Source: Prevotellaceae bacterium
GTDB taxonomy: Bacteria > Bacteroidota > Bacteroidia > Bacteroidales > UBA932
NCBI GenBank assembly: GCA_031258755.1
Contig: JAIRMK010000046.1
Coordinates: forward strand, 1 to 8,012
Reading direction: 5' to 3'
Length of the DNA: 8,012 nt
This document shows positions 1-7,000 of this stretch, piece by piece. Every line of letters begins with the position of its first letter. The stretch's first letter is position 1. The position numbers and the translations under genes were made by a program. Below the pieces are notes generated by a model. The model saw nothing but the letters and a program-made list of their open reading frames with translations. It made no database searches and was not told the origin of the DNA.

Positions 1-1778
1 TGCTCGAATACCGCAAAAATTACGGTCAGTTATACAGCATCCATGAATTGCCGCTCATTCACGGCTTCAATGAACAGCTTGCCGCACAGCTTACGCCTTT
101 TATCACGGTGGCAACAGCGGATAAAAAGACGCCGGAGCGTTTCTCAAGCTATTTCACCCGGGGAAAACATCAGGCGATGCTGCGCACCGCCCACACGATA
201 GAAACACGAAAGGGCTACGAACAAACGGAAGAAGAAGCAAGTCACTATTTAGGCCTTCCCTGGAGTTTATACATGCGCTACCGCTACAAATATAAGGACA
301 ACCTCCAATGGGGACTTACGGCGACAAACGGCGTAGGCGAACCCTTCTTCAGCGGCGTCAATCGATATGGATTCGATTTTTATTCGGCGCACCTTATGCT
401 TCAAAACACAGGTGTGATAAAGCGATTAGTTGCAGGCGACTATCAGGTGCAATTCGGGCAAGGGCTTGTGGTGTGGGGTGGTTTTGCCACCCGGAAATCG
501 GCGGACGCCATGGCGGTGAAAAAGCAGGAACGTGGATTTACCGCACACAGCGGAAGCGACGAAAACCGCTTCTTTCGCGGCATAGCCGCCACCATAGCGA
601 TTAAACAATGGGATTTTTCCACCTTTGTATCTTACAAGTTTATTGACGCAACCCTCGACAGTCTTGGCTTTAAGACGCTGCAAACATCGGGCGCGCACAA
701 TACGGCAACCACTGTGGCAGGCAAACACAGCTTGCCGGAATTTATCACCGGGGGCAACATTACACACAAATGGGAACACCTGAAAATAGGATGCACCGGC
801 TTATGGCACCGCTATGGCGCCGAGAATAACCGCGACCTCAAAAACTACAACCGTCTTGAGTTATCAGAGAAACAAAATGCCAATATCGGTTTGGACTTCT
901 ATACCTTTCTAAACAAGGTGGCCGCTTTCGGCGAGATGGCGTTCGGCAGCAACGGCAAGGCCGCCGGGTTACTCGGCCTGCTGTTCGACCTGTCGAGCGA
1001 TTTTCGCGTGTCGACCCTCTACCGGCATTACGACAAGGCCTACCAGGCAGTGTATGCCAAAGGTTTTGGCGAGAACAGCAAAACCGCCAACGAACAGGGC
1101 TGGTACGTGGGTTTGCAATGGACGCCTTACCGCCGTTTCACCGTTTCTGCCTTCGCCGACATGTATTCTTTTCCCTGGATGAAATATAATGTGGATGCGC
1201 CCTCGTCGGGATGGGAATACACCCTGCGCGCCGCGCTCCAAGCCACATCCGAAACGCTTTTTTCGTTGCAGGTGAAACGAAGTTCGAAGGAAGCCAACCT
1301 CAGCGACGCCAACAGCGCCACCAAACAAATCGTAAGCGCCAAGGCCACCACGGTACGCGGCAGCATACGCTATGAACTGCTTCCGGGACTGCGCATGGAA
1401 GACCGGCTGGATTTGACATTTATCGACGGCGCGGACAAAGAATCGGGGTTGTTGCTGTTTCACGACATCAACTACAAGCACCCCAGCTGTCCCATCAAAC
1501 TCTCCACCCGCATTGCCGTGTTCGACAGCGACAGCTGGGCTTCGCGTTCCTACGCGTACGAAAGTGATGTACTGTCGGCGTTCTCCGTACCGGCGTACTA
1601 CTCAAAAGGCGCGCGGTGGTTTTTGAATATGCAATTCTCCTTCTGGAAACGGATTGACTTGTGGCTTCGCGTGGCACAAACCCGCTATTTCGACAAAACA
1701 AGCATCGGGAGCGGCATAAATACGATTGAAGGCAGCCGTCAAACCGATGTGAAAATACAGCTGCGGGTGCAATTTTAA
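1..1778 (+). CDS. Helix-hairpin-helix (ComEA-like) protein with probable outer-membrane beta-barrel, 5' truncated
   Basis: The reading frame is already open at base 3 and runs 591 codons to TAA at 1776-1778, so the start and the expected signal peptide lie outside the window. The TTG at 48 falls inside a conserved domain and is not the start. The first ~35 visible residues form an HhH_3-type motif: LEYRKNYG, then SIHELPLIHGF and a helix ending LTPFITV. HhH motifs of this type bind DNA or mediate protein contacts. The rest is rich in alternating hydrophobic and aromatic strands (for example around 270-500 and 1090-1200) and ends in VKIQLRVQF, with the C-terminal Phe typical of outer-membrane barrels. 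I recognise the architecture as a Bacteroidetes 'helix-hairpin-helix domain-containing protein' of unknown function. The barrel assignment is inference from strand pattern and C-terminus. The gene converges on the transglycosylase gene, overlapping it by 4 bases. Confidence 0.85.
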   Translation, partial: LEYRKNYGQLYSIHELPLIHGFNEQLAAQLTPFITVATADKKTPERFSSYFTRGKHQAMLRTAHTIETRKGYEQTEEEASHYLGLPWSLYMRYRYKYKDNLQWGLTATNGVGEPFFSGVNRYGFDFYSAHLMLQNTGVIKRLVAGDYQVQFGQGLVVWGGFATRKSADAMAVKKQERGFTAHSGSDENRFFRGIAATIAIKQWDFSTFVSYKFIDATLDSLGFKTLQTSGAHNTATTVAGKHSLPEFITGGNITHKWEHLKIGCTGLWHRYGAENNRDLKNYNRLELSEKQNANIGLDFYTFLNKVAAFGEMAFGSNGKAAGLLGLLFDLSSDFRVSTLYRHYDKAYQAVYAKGFGENSKTANEQGWYVGLQWTPYRRFTVSAFADMYSFPWMKYNVDAPSSGWEYTLRAALQATSETLFSLQVKRSSKEANLSDANSATKQIVSAKATTVRGSIRYELLPGLRMEDRLDLTFIDGADKESGLLLFHDINYKHPSCPIKLSTRIAVFDSDSWASRSYAYESDVLSAFSVPAYYSKGARWFLNMQFSFWKRIDLWLRVAQTRYFDKTSIGSGINTIEGSRQTDVKIQLRVQF

Positions 1779-3304
1779 AGGGTCTTGACTTTAATCTTAT
1801 CGCCCGGATAAATCTTTGAGTTTTTGGTCATGCTGTTAAGCTTCATCAAGTCGTACCAAGTTATGTCATCATATAATTGCGATATGCTCCACAGCGTTTC
1901 CCCTTCCCGCACCACATGCACCATCGCCTTTCCTGCACCGGCGCCCTTTTGCCCCTGATTAGGCTTTGTAGCCGACGCCACCACTTTTGCGGGAGCGGCT
2001 TTCTTCGCCTTCGTATAAATAACGAGTTTCTGCCCTGTACGAATGATGTTACCACGTATTCCGTTCCAGTACCTGATGTCGTTCGTATATACCCGGTATT
2101 TCACGGCCAGCCCGCCCAGGGTTTCGCCCTCTTTCACCCGGTGTATGATTTTATCCCGCCCATCGACGCCCTGCGGCTGATAGCCCCGCGCGGCCACCTG
2201 CTTAATGATATTGGGGTTAAAATAAATACTGTCCTTATAGGTGTATATTTCTTTTTCCCTGTCGGCAAAAAGCGCAGTGTATTCATACGGAACACGCAAT
2301 ATATAGGGGCGCTCGGCGCCCGGAATAATATCGTGCATGTATTGCGGATTAAAATTGCGCAATTCATCAATGGGAATGCCGATTATTTCCGAAACCTGCT
2401 CGAAATGCAGCATTTTATTCACCATAAAGGTGTCGACATGCGACGGCATGTATATTTTTTTCGGCGTTAAATGGTGTTCCTTATAGTAGGCCAGCACATA
2501 ATTGGCCGCCACGAAAGCAGGCAGATAATTGCGGGTCTCGCGCGGCAGGTAGGGATAAATATCCCAGAAATCGCGCTTGCCGCCCGACCGGCGGATGGCT
2601 TTACTGACATTCCCCCCCCCGCAATTGTAGGCGGCAATCGCCAGCCCCCAGTCGCCGAAAATATTGTACAGGTCTTTCATGTGCCGGGCGGCCGCATGGG
2701 TGGAGGCAATAGGGTCAAAACGCTCGTCCACGTATGAATTCATGGTAAGTCCATACAATTTGGCGGTACCATACATAAACTGCCACATCCCCTTCGCCCT
2801 CGCCCGCGAAACGGCGCGCGGGTTTAAGGCCGATTCGATAACCGCCATAGCCCGCAGCTCTATGGGCATATCATACATGTCCAATATCTCTTCGATTTGC
2901 GGAAGATAGAAATCGGAGAGCCCCAAAATCATTTCCGTTTTTTCGGGAATACGCTGGGTATAATAAATAATCTGGTTGCGCACAAAGTGATTATAGGGCA
3001 AATTGATGATACAGGGCAATGCTTTCAAGCGGGAGATATATACCTCATCGGGAAGTTCAATCACAGGAATATCGAGCGGCTTGAGGAAATCGGCAGTGTC
3101 TTGCAAGGCGCGTTGCAGGTACCAGATAGACAACAGGCTGTCGATATTATTATCCACACCTATGTCCTGCACTTCGTCGCCATTTACGATGACCGTCTCT
3201 CCGGGAACGAGCACCGTGTCTTGCGCCACACTTTGGCCTGTCTGTGAAGGAAGCGACGCCGGAAGCACAGTCAATAAAGTAAAAGTAATAATGTAATTTT
3301 TCAT
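1775..3304 (-). CDS. Lytic transglycosylase, MltD-like, with SLT domain and two LysM domains
   Basis: This 509-residue protein should cleave the MurNAc-GlcNAc bond of peptidoglycan in the periplasm, releasing 1,6-anhydro products. Residues 1-20 form a signal peptide ending near LPSQ. The SLT fold spans about 140-275. The catalytic Glu is E157 in the ELRAMAVIESALNP motif, followed by AKGMWQFM (170-177) and the AAYNCGGGNV motif (224-233). Two LysM peptidoglycan-binding domains lie at about 386-430 (HRVKEGETLGGLA) and 462-507 (HVVREGETLWSIS), joined by an Ala/Lys/Gly-rich linker. The start is ATG at 3304, only 3 bases after the DUF5683 stop, with no clear Shine-Dalgarno, so it is read as the last gene of the parA operon. 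Oddity: the codons for G229-G231 form an uninterrupted G9 tract (2612-2620), where related proteins usually have Gly-Pro-Gly. The class is secure; the exact family-1 subtype is less so. Confidence 0.93.
   Translation of the reverse strand: MKNYIITFTLLTVLPASLPSQTGQSVAQDTVLVPGETVIVNGDEVQDIGVDNNIDSLLSIWYLQRALQDTADFLKPLDIPVIELPDEVYISRLKALPCIINLPYNHFVRNQIIYYTQRIPEKTEMILGLSDFYLPQIEEILDMYDMPIELRAMAVIESALNPRAVSRARAKGMWQFMYGTAKLYGLTMNSYVDERFDPIASTHAAARHMKDLYNIFGDWGLAIAAYNCGGGNVSKAIRRSGGKRDFWDIYPYLPRETRNYLPAFVAANYVLAYYKEHHLTPKKIYMPSHVDTFMVNKMLHFEQVSEIIGIPIDELRNFNPQYMHDIIPGAERPYILRVPYEYTALFADREKEIYTYKDSIYFNPNIIKQVAARGYQPQGVDGRDKIIHRVKEGETLGGLAVKYRVYTNDIRYWNGIRGNIIRTGQKLVIYTKAKKAAPAKVVASATKPNQGQKGAGAGKAMVHVVREGETLWSISQLYDDITWYDLMKLNSMTKNSKIYPGDKIKVKTL
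2612..2620 (-). repeat. G9 homopolymer tract within the transglycosylase gene
   Basis: Nine consecutive C on the plus strand are nine G in the mRNA sense, encoding Gly229-Gly231 of the SLT motif. The frame is intact here. Tracts of this length are prone to slippage; gain or loss of one base would end the protein within the catalytic domain and before both LysM domains. Confidence 0.7.
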
Positions 3305-3307
3305 ATT

Positions 3308-4180
3308 CTAAAAAGTTAATCTTAATTTCATTCCGATAGCGGGCGCTTGTATGCCCGACGAGGCAAATACCTCATCATACATAATCGTGGGATGAATATC
3401 CATAGACAGGTTATCGCTCACGTCAAAATTTTTAAGGTGGGCGAACACGTTTGCGTCCACGGCATTCAACACATAGAAAACAATCGTCAGCAAAACCGCA
3501 TAGTCACGGTCACGGCGATAGGCGTCACGATAATATTTCAGATTATCGGCCGTCATTCTTCCTTTAAATTCATCTACCGTTGCCGGATTGTTATCCGTAA
3601 CTATATTATAGGCCGTACGAAAACGGTCATACTGCGTGGCATTGTAATTAATCATATAATAGCCGAAGGCAAAACCCATATATACAATTGGGATTTTCCA
3701 ATACTGCCGGTTGTAGGCCTGTCCCAGCCCCGGCAGCATAAGCGAAAAAACAGTAGCCCGTTGCGGCAGAAAAGTTTTCGACGATTCATAAGATATAAGA
3801 CCATCCATCAGCCCCGCCCAATACACCAGTCCCGCGCCGAGGTAGAACAGGCGGCGGTTCCAGAGGTATTGGCTGTCGCCGGTATCCATATACTTCATGT
3901 TGCTGTGATACCCGCCATATAACAACCCCCCCACGCTGCCGTAGAGGACAGGCAATTTCCAGTATTGCCGGTTATAAAGTTGCGAATAGCCCGGCACCAC
4001 AAGCGACACGGCCCATACCCGCGCAAGGGGCAAAGAGTCGCGTCCCAAAAAACCATGCAGGATATTCTTACTGAAAGGCCGTCGTGTCGTTGACGTTTGA
4101 GGTTGAATATCCGTGTGCAACTGGGCTTGCACAGTAAGGCTGAAAAGCAGGAGCAGTATGAATACCGGATATTTTTTCAC
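3308..4180 (-). CDS. DUF5683 membrane protein with an internal duplication
   Basis: This 290-residue protein of unknown function belongs, by motif and position, to the DUF5683 family found after parB in Bacteroidetes. The N-terminus KKYPVFILLLLFSLTVQAQ is a signal peptide. The core contains two copies of a PG-x2-Q-x-YNRQYWK-[LI]-P-[VI]-Y motif (about residues 63-80 and 150-167), each followed by a hydrophobic glycine/tyrosine-rich segment that is probably membrane-embedded. Another hydrophobic stretch is near residues 228-240, and the C-terminus ends in MKLRLTF. There is no ATG near the start: the frame offers TTG at 4183 followed directly by GTG at 4180. I chose GTG because it gives the usual charged N-terminus before the signal helix; TTG would add one residue. 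The next in-frame Met lies far beyond the signal peptide. The gene lies 13 bases after parB and 3 before the transglycosylase gene, so it is translated within the same operon. Confidence 0.85.
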   Translation of the reverse strand: MKKYPVFILLLLFSLTVQAQLHTDIQPQTSTTRRPFSKNILHGFLGRDSLPLARVWAVSLVVPGYSQLYNRQYWKLPVLYGSVGGLLYGGYHSNMKYMDTGDSQYLWNRRLFYLGAGLVYWAGLMDGLISYESSKTFLPQRATVFSLMLPGLGQAYNRQYWKIPIVYMGFAFGYYMINYNATQYDRFRTAYNIVTDNNPATVDEFKGRMTADNLKYYRDAYRRDRDYAVLLTIVFYVLNAVDANVFAHLKNFDVSDNLSMDIHPTIMYDEVFASSGIQAPAIGMKLRLTF

Positions 4181-4193
4181 CAAATTATGTGTG

Positions 4194-5108
4194 CTATTCG
4201 TTAAGTTTTTCTAAAAGATGAGCCACTTCTTCCTCATTGTTGAAGTGTATGATAATTGTTCCTCCGCCTTTTTCATCAGGCTTCACATTTACATTATTGT
4301 TGAAGTATGCGCCCAAAAGTTCTACCAGTCGGAAATAATTTTCGGGAAGTTCCGGCGCTGCAGGCGTCACGGCGGGCGTTTCGGTCGAAGCCGGCGTCTG
4401 CCGTTTTTTCACCATTTCTTCCACCTTGCGTACCGAAAGGCTTTCATCAATTACCTTCCGCGCCATTTTCAATTGCAGTTTTTCGTCCTCTATGCCTATA
4501 AGCGCCCGTGCATGCCCCATCGACAATTTACCTTCGCGGACAAATACCTGTATCTCTGCCGGCAGTGTAAGCAACCGGAGATAGTTGGCCACCGTAGCGC
4601 GTTTTTTCCCTACCTGTTCGCTCAATTCTTCCTGCGTCACCGCCAAATCATCCATCAGGCGTTTAAAGCTAATAGCCACTTCAATCGGATTCAGGTCTTC
4701 GCGTTGAAGATTTTCAATCAAGGCCAGTTTAAGCAGCTCCTCCTCGCCCACCGTGAGAATATAAACCGGCACAGCGGCTAATCCCGCCAGCCGCGACGCG
4801 CGAAAGCGGCGCTCGCCGCTGATAATTTGATAATGGCCTTCCTTGATTTCACGCACCGTAATAGGCTGGATAAGCCCCGAGGTCTTGATGGACGCCGCCA
4901 ATTCGTGCAGCGACTCTTCGTCAAAGTGCGTGCGCGGCTGGTCGGGGTTTGGCTGAATGGCGTCAATGTCAATTTCCAAAATACTTTCGCGAGGAGACGG
5001 CTCTTGCGTTTCCGGCTGCCGCACCACACGTTCGGGGTGCGAATTTACCACCCCTGCATCTCCCATCAATGCGCCGAGTCCACGTCCTAAAGCAGCTTGT
5101 TTTTTCAT
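4194..5108 (-). CDS. parB: ParB/Spo0J chromosome-partitioning protein (CTP-dependent DNA clamp)
   Basis: This 304-residue ParB should load at parS sites near the origin, slide as a CTP-gated clamp and stimulate ParA ATP hydrolysis. The N-terminal LGRGLGALMGD (7-17) is the conserved ParA-contacting segment. The ParB/Srx nucleotide-binding domain follows: PNPDQPR (53-59), GLIQPITVR (78-86), GERRFRASRLAGL (98-110) and ENLQREDLNPIEVA (132-145). The central helix-turn-helix is TQEELSEQVGKKRATVANYLRLL (158-180), followed by KLSMGHARALIGI. A low-complexity Thr/Pro/Ala linker (about 236-255) leads to a C-terminal dimerisation domain (256-304). The start is ATG at 5108, 16 bases after parA. All boxes look intact and the length is normal. 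No canonical parS (GTTTCACGTGAAAC) is present in the window; a related palindrome at 7075-7088 is a candidate. Confidence 0.97.
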   Translation of the reverse strand: MKKQAALGRGLGALMGDAGVVNSHPERVVRQPETQEPSPRESILEIDIDAIQPNPDQPRTHFDEESLHELAASIKTSGLIQPITVREIKEGHYQIISGERRFRASRLAGLAAVPVYILTVGEEELLKLALIENLQREDLNPIEVAISFKRLMDDLAVTQEELSEQVGKKRATVANYLRLLTLPAEIQVFVREGKLSMGHARALIGIEDEKLQLKMARKVIDESLSVRKVEEMVKKRQTPASTETPAVTPAAPELPENYFRLVELLGAYFNNNVNVKPDEKGGGTIIIHFNNEEEVAHLLEKLNE

Positions 5109-5124
5109 ATTCTAATTCTAAAGG

Positions 5125-5910
5125 TTATGCCTGCACCGGCGGTTTTTCATTTTTTTGCAATACTTCTTTCGCCAAATTTAAATAATTGTTAGAGCCCACC
5201 GACGCCGCATCGTAAAGGATTACCGGCTTCCCATAGGAGGGCGACTCGCTCAATTTCACGTTGCGCTGTACAATAGTCTGGAAGACCATATCGGGAAAAT
5301 GGCGACGCACTTCTTCCACCACCTGATTGGCCAACCGCAAACGGGCGTCATACATGGTAAGCAGGAAGCCCTCAATAGCCAACGCAGGATTTAGACGTGT
5401 CTGCACAATCTTTACGGTATTCAGCAATTTCCCCAATCCCTCGAGCGCATAATATTCACATTGCACCGGAATGATTATCGAATGAGCGGCCGTCAAGGCA
5501 TTCACGGTAATCAAACCCAGGGAAGGAGAACAGTCGATAAAAATATAGTCATACTGGTCCAGTACCGGAACCAAAGCATTTTTAAACACCTGTTCACGGT
5601 CGGGCAACTGCAACATTTCAATTTCAGCGCCTACCAAATCAATGTGCGAAGGCACCACATGCAAACCTTCAATCTCGGTTTTCAGCAAAGCCTCCGATAT
5701 ATTCGACTGTCCAATCAAACATTCATAAATGGTAGTCCCCTGCATATTATTAACGTCAAAGCCCATCCCGGAAGTTGCATTAGCCTGAGGGTCGGCGTCA
5801 ATGAGCAGCACTTTTTTCTCGAGCACCGCCAAGCTTGCAGCCAGGTTAATTGCCGTAGTGGTTTTTCCAACCCCCCCTTTTTGATTGGCAATTACAATGA
5901 TTTTTCCCAT
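5125..5910 (-). CDS. parA: ParA/Soj chromosome-partitioning ATPase
   Basis: This deviant Walker-A ATPase of 261 residues binds the nucleoid non-specifically as an ATP dimer and positions ParB-parS complexes. MGKIIVIANQKGGVGKTT carries the deviant Walker A (KGGVGKTT, residues 11-18) with its signature lysine at K11. Also visible are LLIDADPQANATSG (Walker A' region) and the Walker B-like IFIDCSPSLGLITVNAL. The chosen start is ATG at 5910, because the family begins MGKII; an in-frame ATG at 5943 would add 11 residues not seen in relatives and would fall within or beside the -7 box at 5941-5948. It is the first gene of the parA-parB-DUF5683-transglycosylase operon and is divergent from the lipid kinase. 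The G7 run at 5871-5877 simply encodes the invariant Lys-Gly-Gly-Val. Confidence 0.97.
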   Translation of the reverse strand: MGKIIVIANQKGGVGKTTTAINLAASLAVLEKKVLLIDADPQANATSGMGFDVNNMQGTTIYECLIGQSNISEALLKTEIEGLHVVPSHIDLVGAEIEMLQLPDREQVFKNALVPVLDQYDYIFIDCSPSLGLITVNALTAAHSIIIPVQCEYYALEGLGKLLNTVKIVQTRLNPALAIEGFLLTMYDARLRLANQVVEEVRRHFPDMVFQTIVQRNVKLSESPSYGKPVILYDAASVGSNNYLNLAKEVLQKNEKPPVQA

Positions 5911-5940
5911 AGCAATCGTCTTTTTACTAAATATAATCTG

Positions 5941-5948
5941 CAAATTTA
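5941..5948 (-). promoter_or_regulatory. Putative -7 box of the parA operon promoter
   Basis: Read on the minus strand, the bases are TAAATTTG, a match to the Bacteroidetes -7 consensus TAnnTTTG. It sits about 30 bases upstream of the chosen parA start at 5910, leaving a short leader. No good TTTG -33 box is seen at the expected distance; an A8 tract lies just upstream. Confidence 0.35.
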
Positions 5949-5969
5949 CAATTTTTTTTCATGCTTCTA

Positions 5970-5988
5970 TAATTTTGTTGTAATTTTG
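5970..5988 (+). promoter_or_regulatory. Two tandem -7 boxes for the lipid kinase gene
   Basis: TAATTTTG occurs at 5970-5977 and again at 5981-5988, 11 bases apart. Both match TAnnTTTG. The second would give a leader of roughly 15 bases before ATG 6010. Neither has a clear -33 TTTG at the usual spacing, so which is used is uncertain. Confidence 0.4.
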
Positions 5989-6009
5989 TGCGGCCTAAAT
6001 TTATATTGT

Positions 6010-6963
6010 ATGGATAAGGCGATTAAAGACGGTTGGATGGTCATTGTAAATCCCAAAGCCGGCAGCGGGTACGGATTAAGGGATTGGCCTGTAATATCCA
6101 ACCAGATGAGCAATAAAGGAATAACATTCGCCTGCATGTTCACCGAGCATAAGTACCATGCGGTGGAACTCACGGTAAAAGCCATTAAAGACGGCTACCG
6201 GAAGATTGTGGCGGTGGGCGGCGACGGAACGGTGAACGAAATAGTTAATGGAATATTCCTCCAGCAGTTTGTGCCTACGGTCGACATTTCACTGGCGGTA
6301 ATCCCTACCGGAACAGGCAACGACTGGATGCGGATGTACGGCATCCCCAAGACTTATTCCGACGCCGTGCAGTCGTTGCTCACCCACTACACCGTTCTAC
6401 AGGATGTGGGACTTATCAGTTACTACGAAACGCGGATACAACACCAGCGCTATATGGCAAACGCCGCGGGTATGGGCTTCGACGCCATGGTCAATCGCCG
6501 TTTCAACCGCCTGAAAGATGAAGGGAAATGGAATAAACGCCTTTATATTAAAAGCACTTTAAACGAATTGTTCGTGTACCGCTCGCGGCATTTCAAGGTA
6601 ACCGTCGACGGCAAAGTGCTGTTCGACGATGCGGTATTCAGCGCCACCGTAGGCATTGGGAAATATAACGGCGGCGGAATGATTCCCTTGCCCAATGCGG
6701 TAATCGACGACGGACTGTTTGACATCACGGTGATTAAACGAATTAATATCTTTAACGTGTTATGGCATTTCCCCAAATTATATAACGGAAAACTCTATAA
6801 TTACTCGAAAGTGGTGGCTACACAAGGCCGGCATATTGTCATTGAAGTCCAACCCGAAAGTCCTATTGAAATTGACGGCGAAGCCATGGGATATTCCTCG
6901 TTCACTTTCGAGTTGGTGCCTCGTTCCATCAAAGTGGTCGTGGGCAAGGATTTTCAGGTATAA
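6010..6963 (+). CDS. Diacylglycerol kinase family lipid kinase (YegS/DgkB-like)
   Basis: This 317-residue soluble or membrane-associated kinase is predicted to phosphorylate a lipid such as diacylglycerol, a sphingoid base or a similar lipid, using ATP. Visible family motifs are VNPKAGSG (13-20), the nucleotide-binding VGGDGTVNEIVNG (69-81), PTGTGNDWMR (99-108), AAGMGFDAMV (152-161), the DDGLFDITVI segment (233-242) and the late EIDGEAMGY (287-295), where acidic residues help hold the metal and catalytic site. The frame is open far upstream, through the divergent parA gene, but ATG at 6010 gives the standard N-terminus and leaves room for a promoter at 5970-5988. There is no clear Shine-Dalgarno, as is usual in this phylum. 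Whether the substrate is diacylglycerol or a sphingolipid base cannot be read from the sequence; Bacteroidales make sphingolipids, so both are possible. Confidence 0.94.
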   Translation: MDKAIKDGWMVIVNPKAGSGYGLRDWPVISNQMSNKGITFACMFTEHKYHAVELTVKAIKDGYRKIVAVGGDGTVNEIVNGIFLQQFVPTVDISLAVIPTGTGNDWMRMYGIPKTYSDAVQSLLTHYTVLQDVGLISYYETRIQHQRYMANAAGMGFDAMVNRRFNRLKDEGKWNKRLYIKSTLNELFVYRSRHFKVTVDGKVLFDDAVFSATVGIGKYNGGGMIPLPNAVIDDGLFDITVIKRINIFNVLWHFPKLYNGKLYNYSKVVATQGRHIVIEVQPESPIEIDGEAMGYSSFTFELVPRSIKVVVGKDFQV

Positions 6964-6974
6964 TAATAGATATC

Positions 6975-7000
6975 AGATAATAGACTTTTAGATAATAGAC
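6975..7000 (+). repeat. 11-base direct repeat downstream of the lipid kinase gene
   Basis: AGATAATAGAC occurs at 6975-6985 and again at 6990-7000, separated by TTTT. A partial relative, TAATAGATA, precedes it. It begins 11 bases after the stop codon. It is probably a low-complexity tandem duplication; no function is evident. Confidence 0.6.

Noticed and set aside
1771..1790. A bidirectional terminator between the convergent genes
   Set aside because: The stop codons overlap and no stem-loop with a T-run is visible there; any terminator would have to lie in coding sequence.
1877..2470. A 197-residue plus-strand open frame inside the transglycosylase gene
   Set aside because: It is antisense to clear LysM and SLT coding sequence and has no coherent domain.
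5254..5261. TTTCACGT inside parA as a parS half-site
   Set aside because: The right half does not follow (it reads TGCGC rather than GAAA), so it is not a palindromic parS.
5871..5877. G7 tract in parA (and another C7 at 3926-3932) as phase-variation tracts
   Set aside because: Both are shorter and explained by conserved glycine codons; the parA run encodes the invariant Walker A.
5911..5943. Longer parA start at 5943
   Set aside because: It adds 11 residues before the conserved MGKIIVIANQKGG, and the ATG falls within the putative -7 box.
5461..6009. In-frame upstream extension of the lipid kinase to a 500-residue protein
   Set aside because: The added 183 codons run antisense through parA and across the divergent promoter region; ATG 6010 gives the normal N-terminus of the family.
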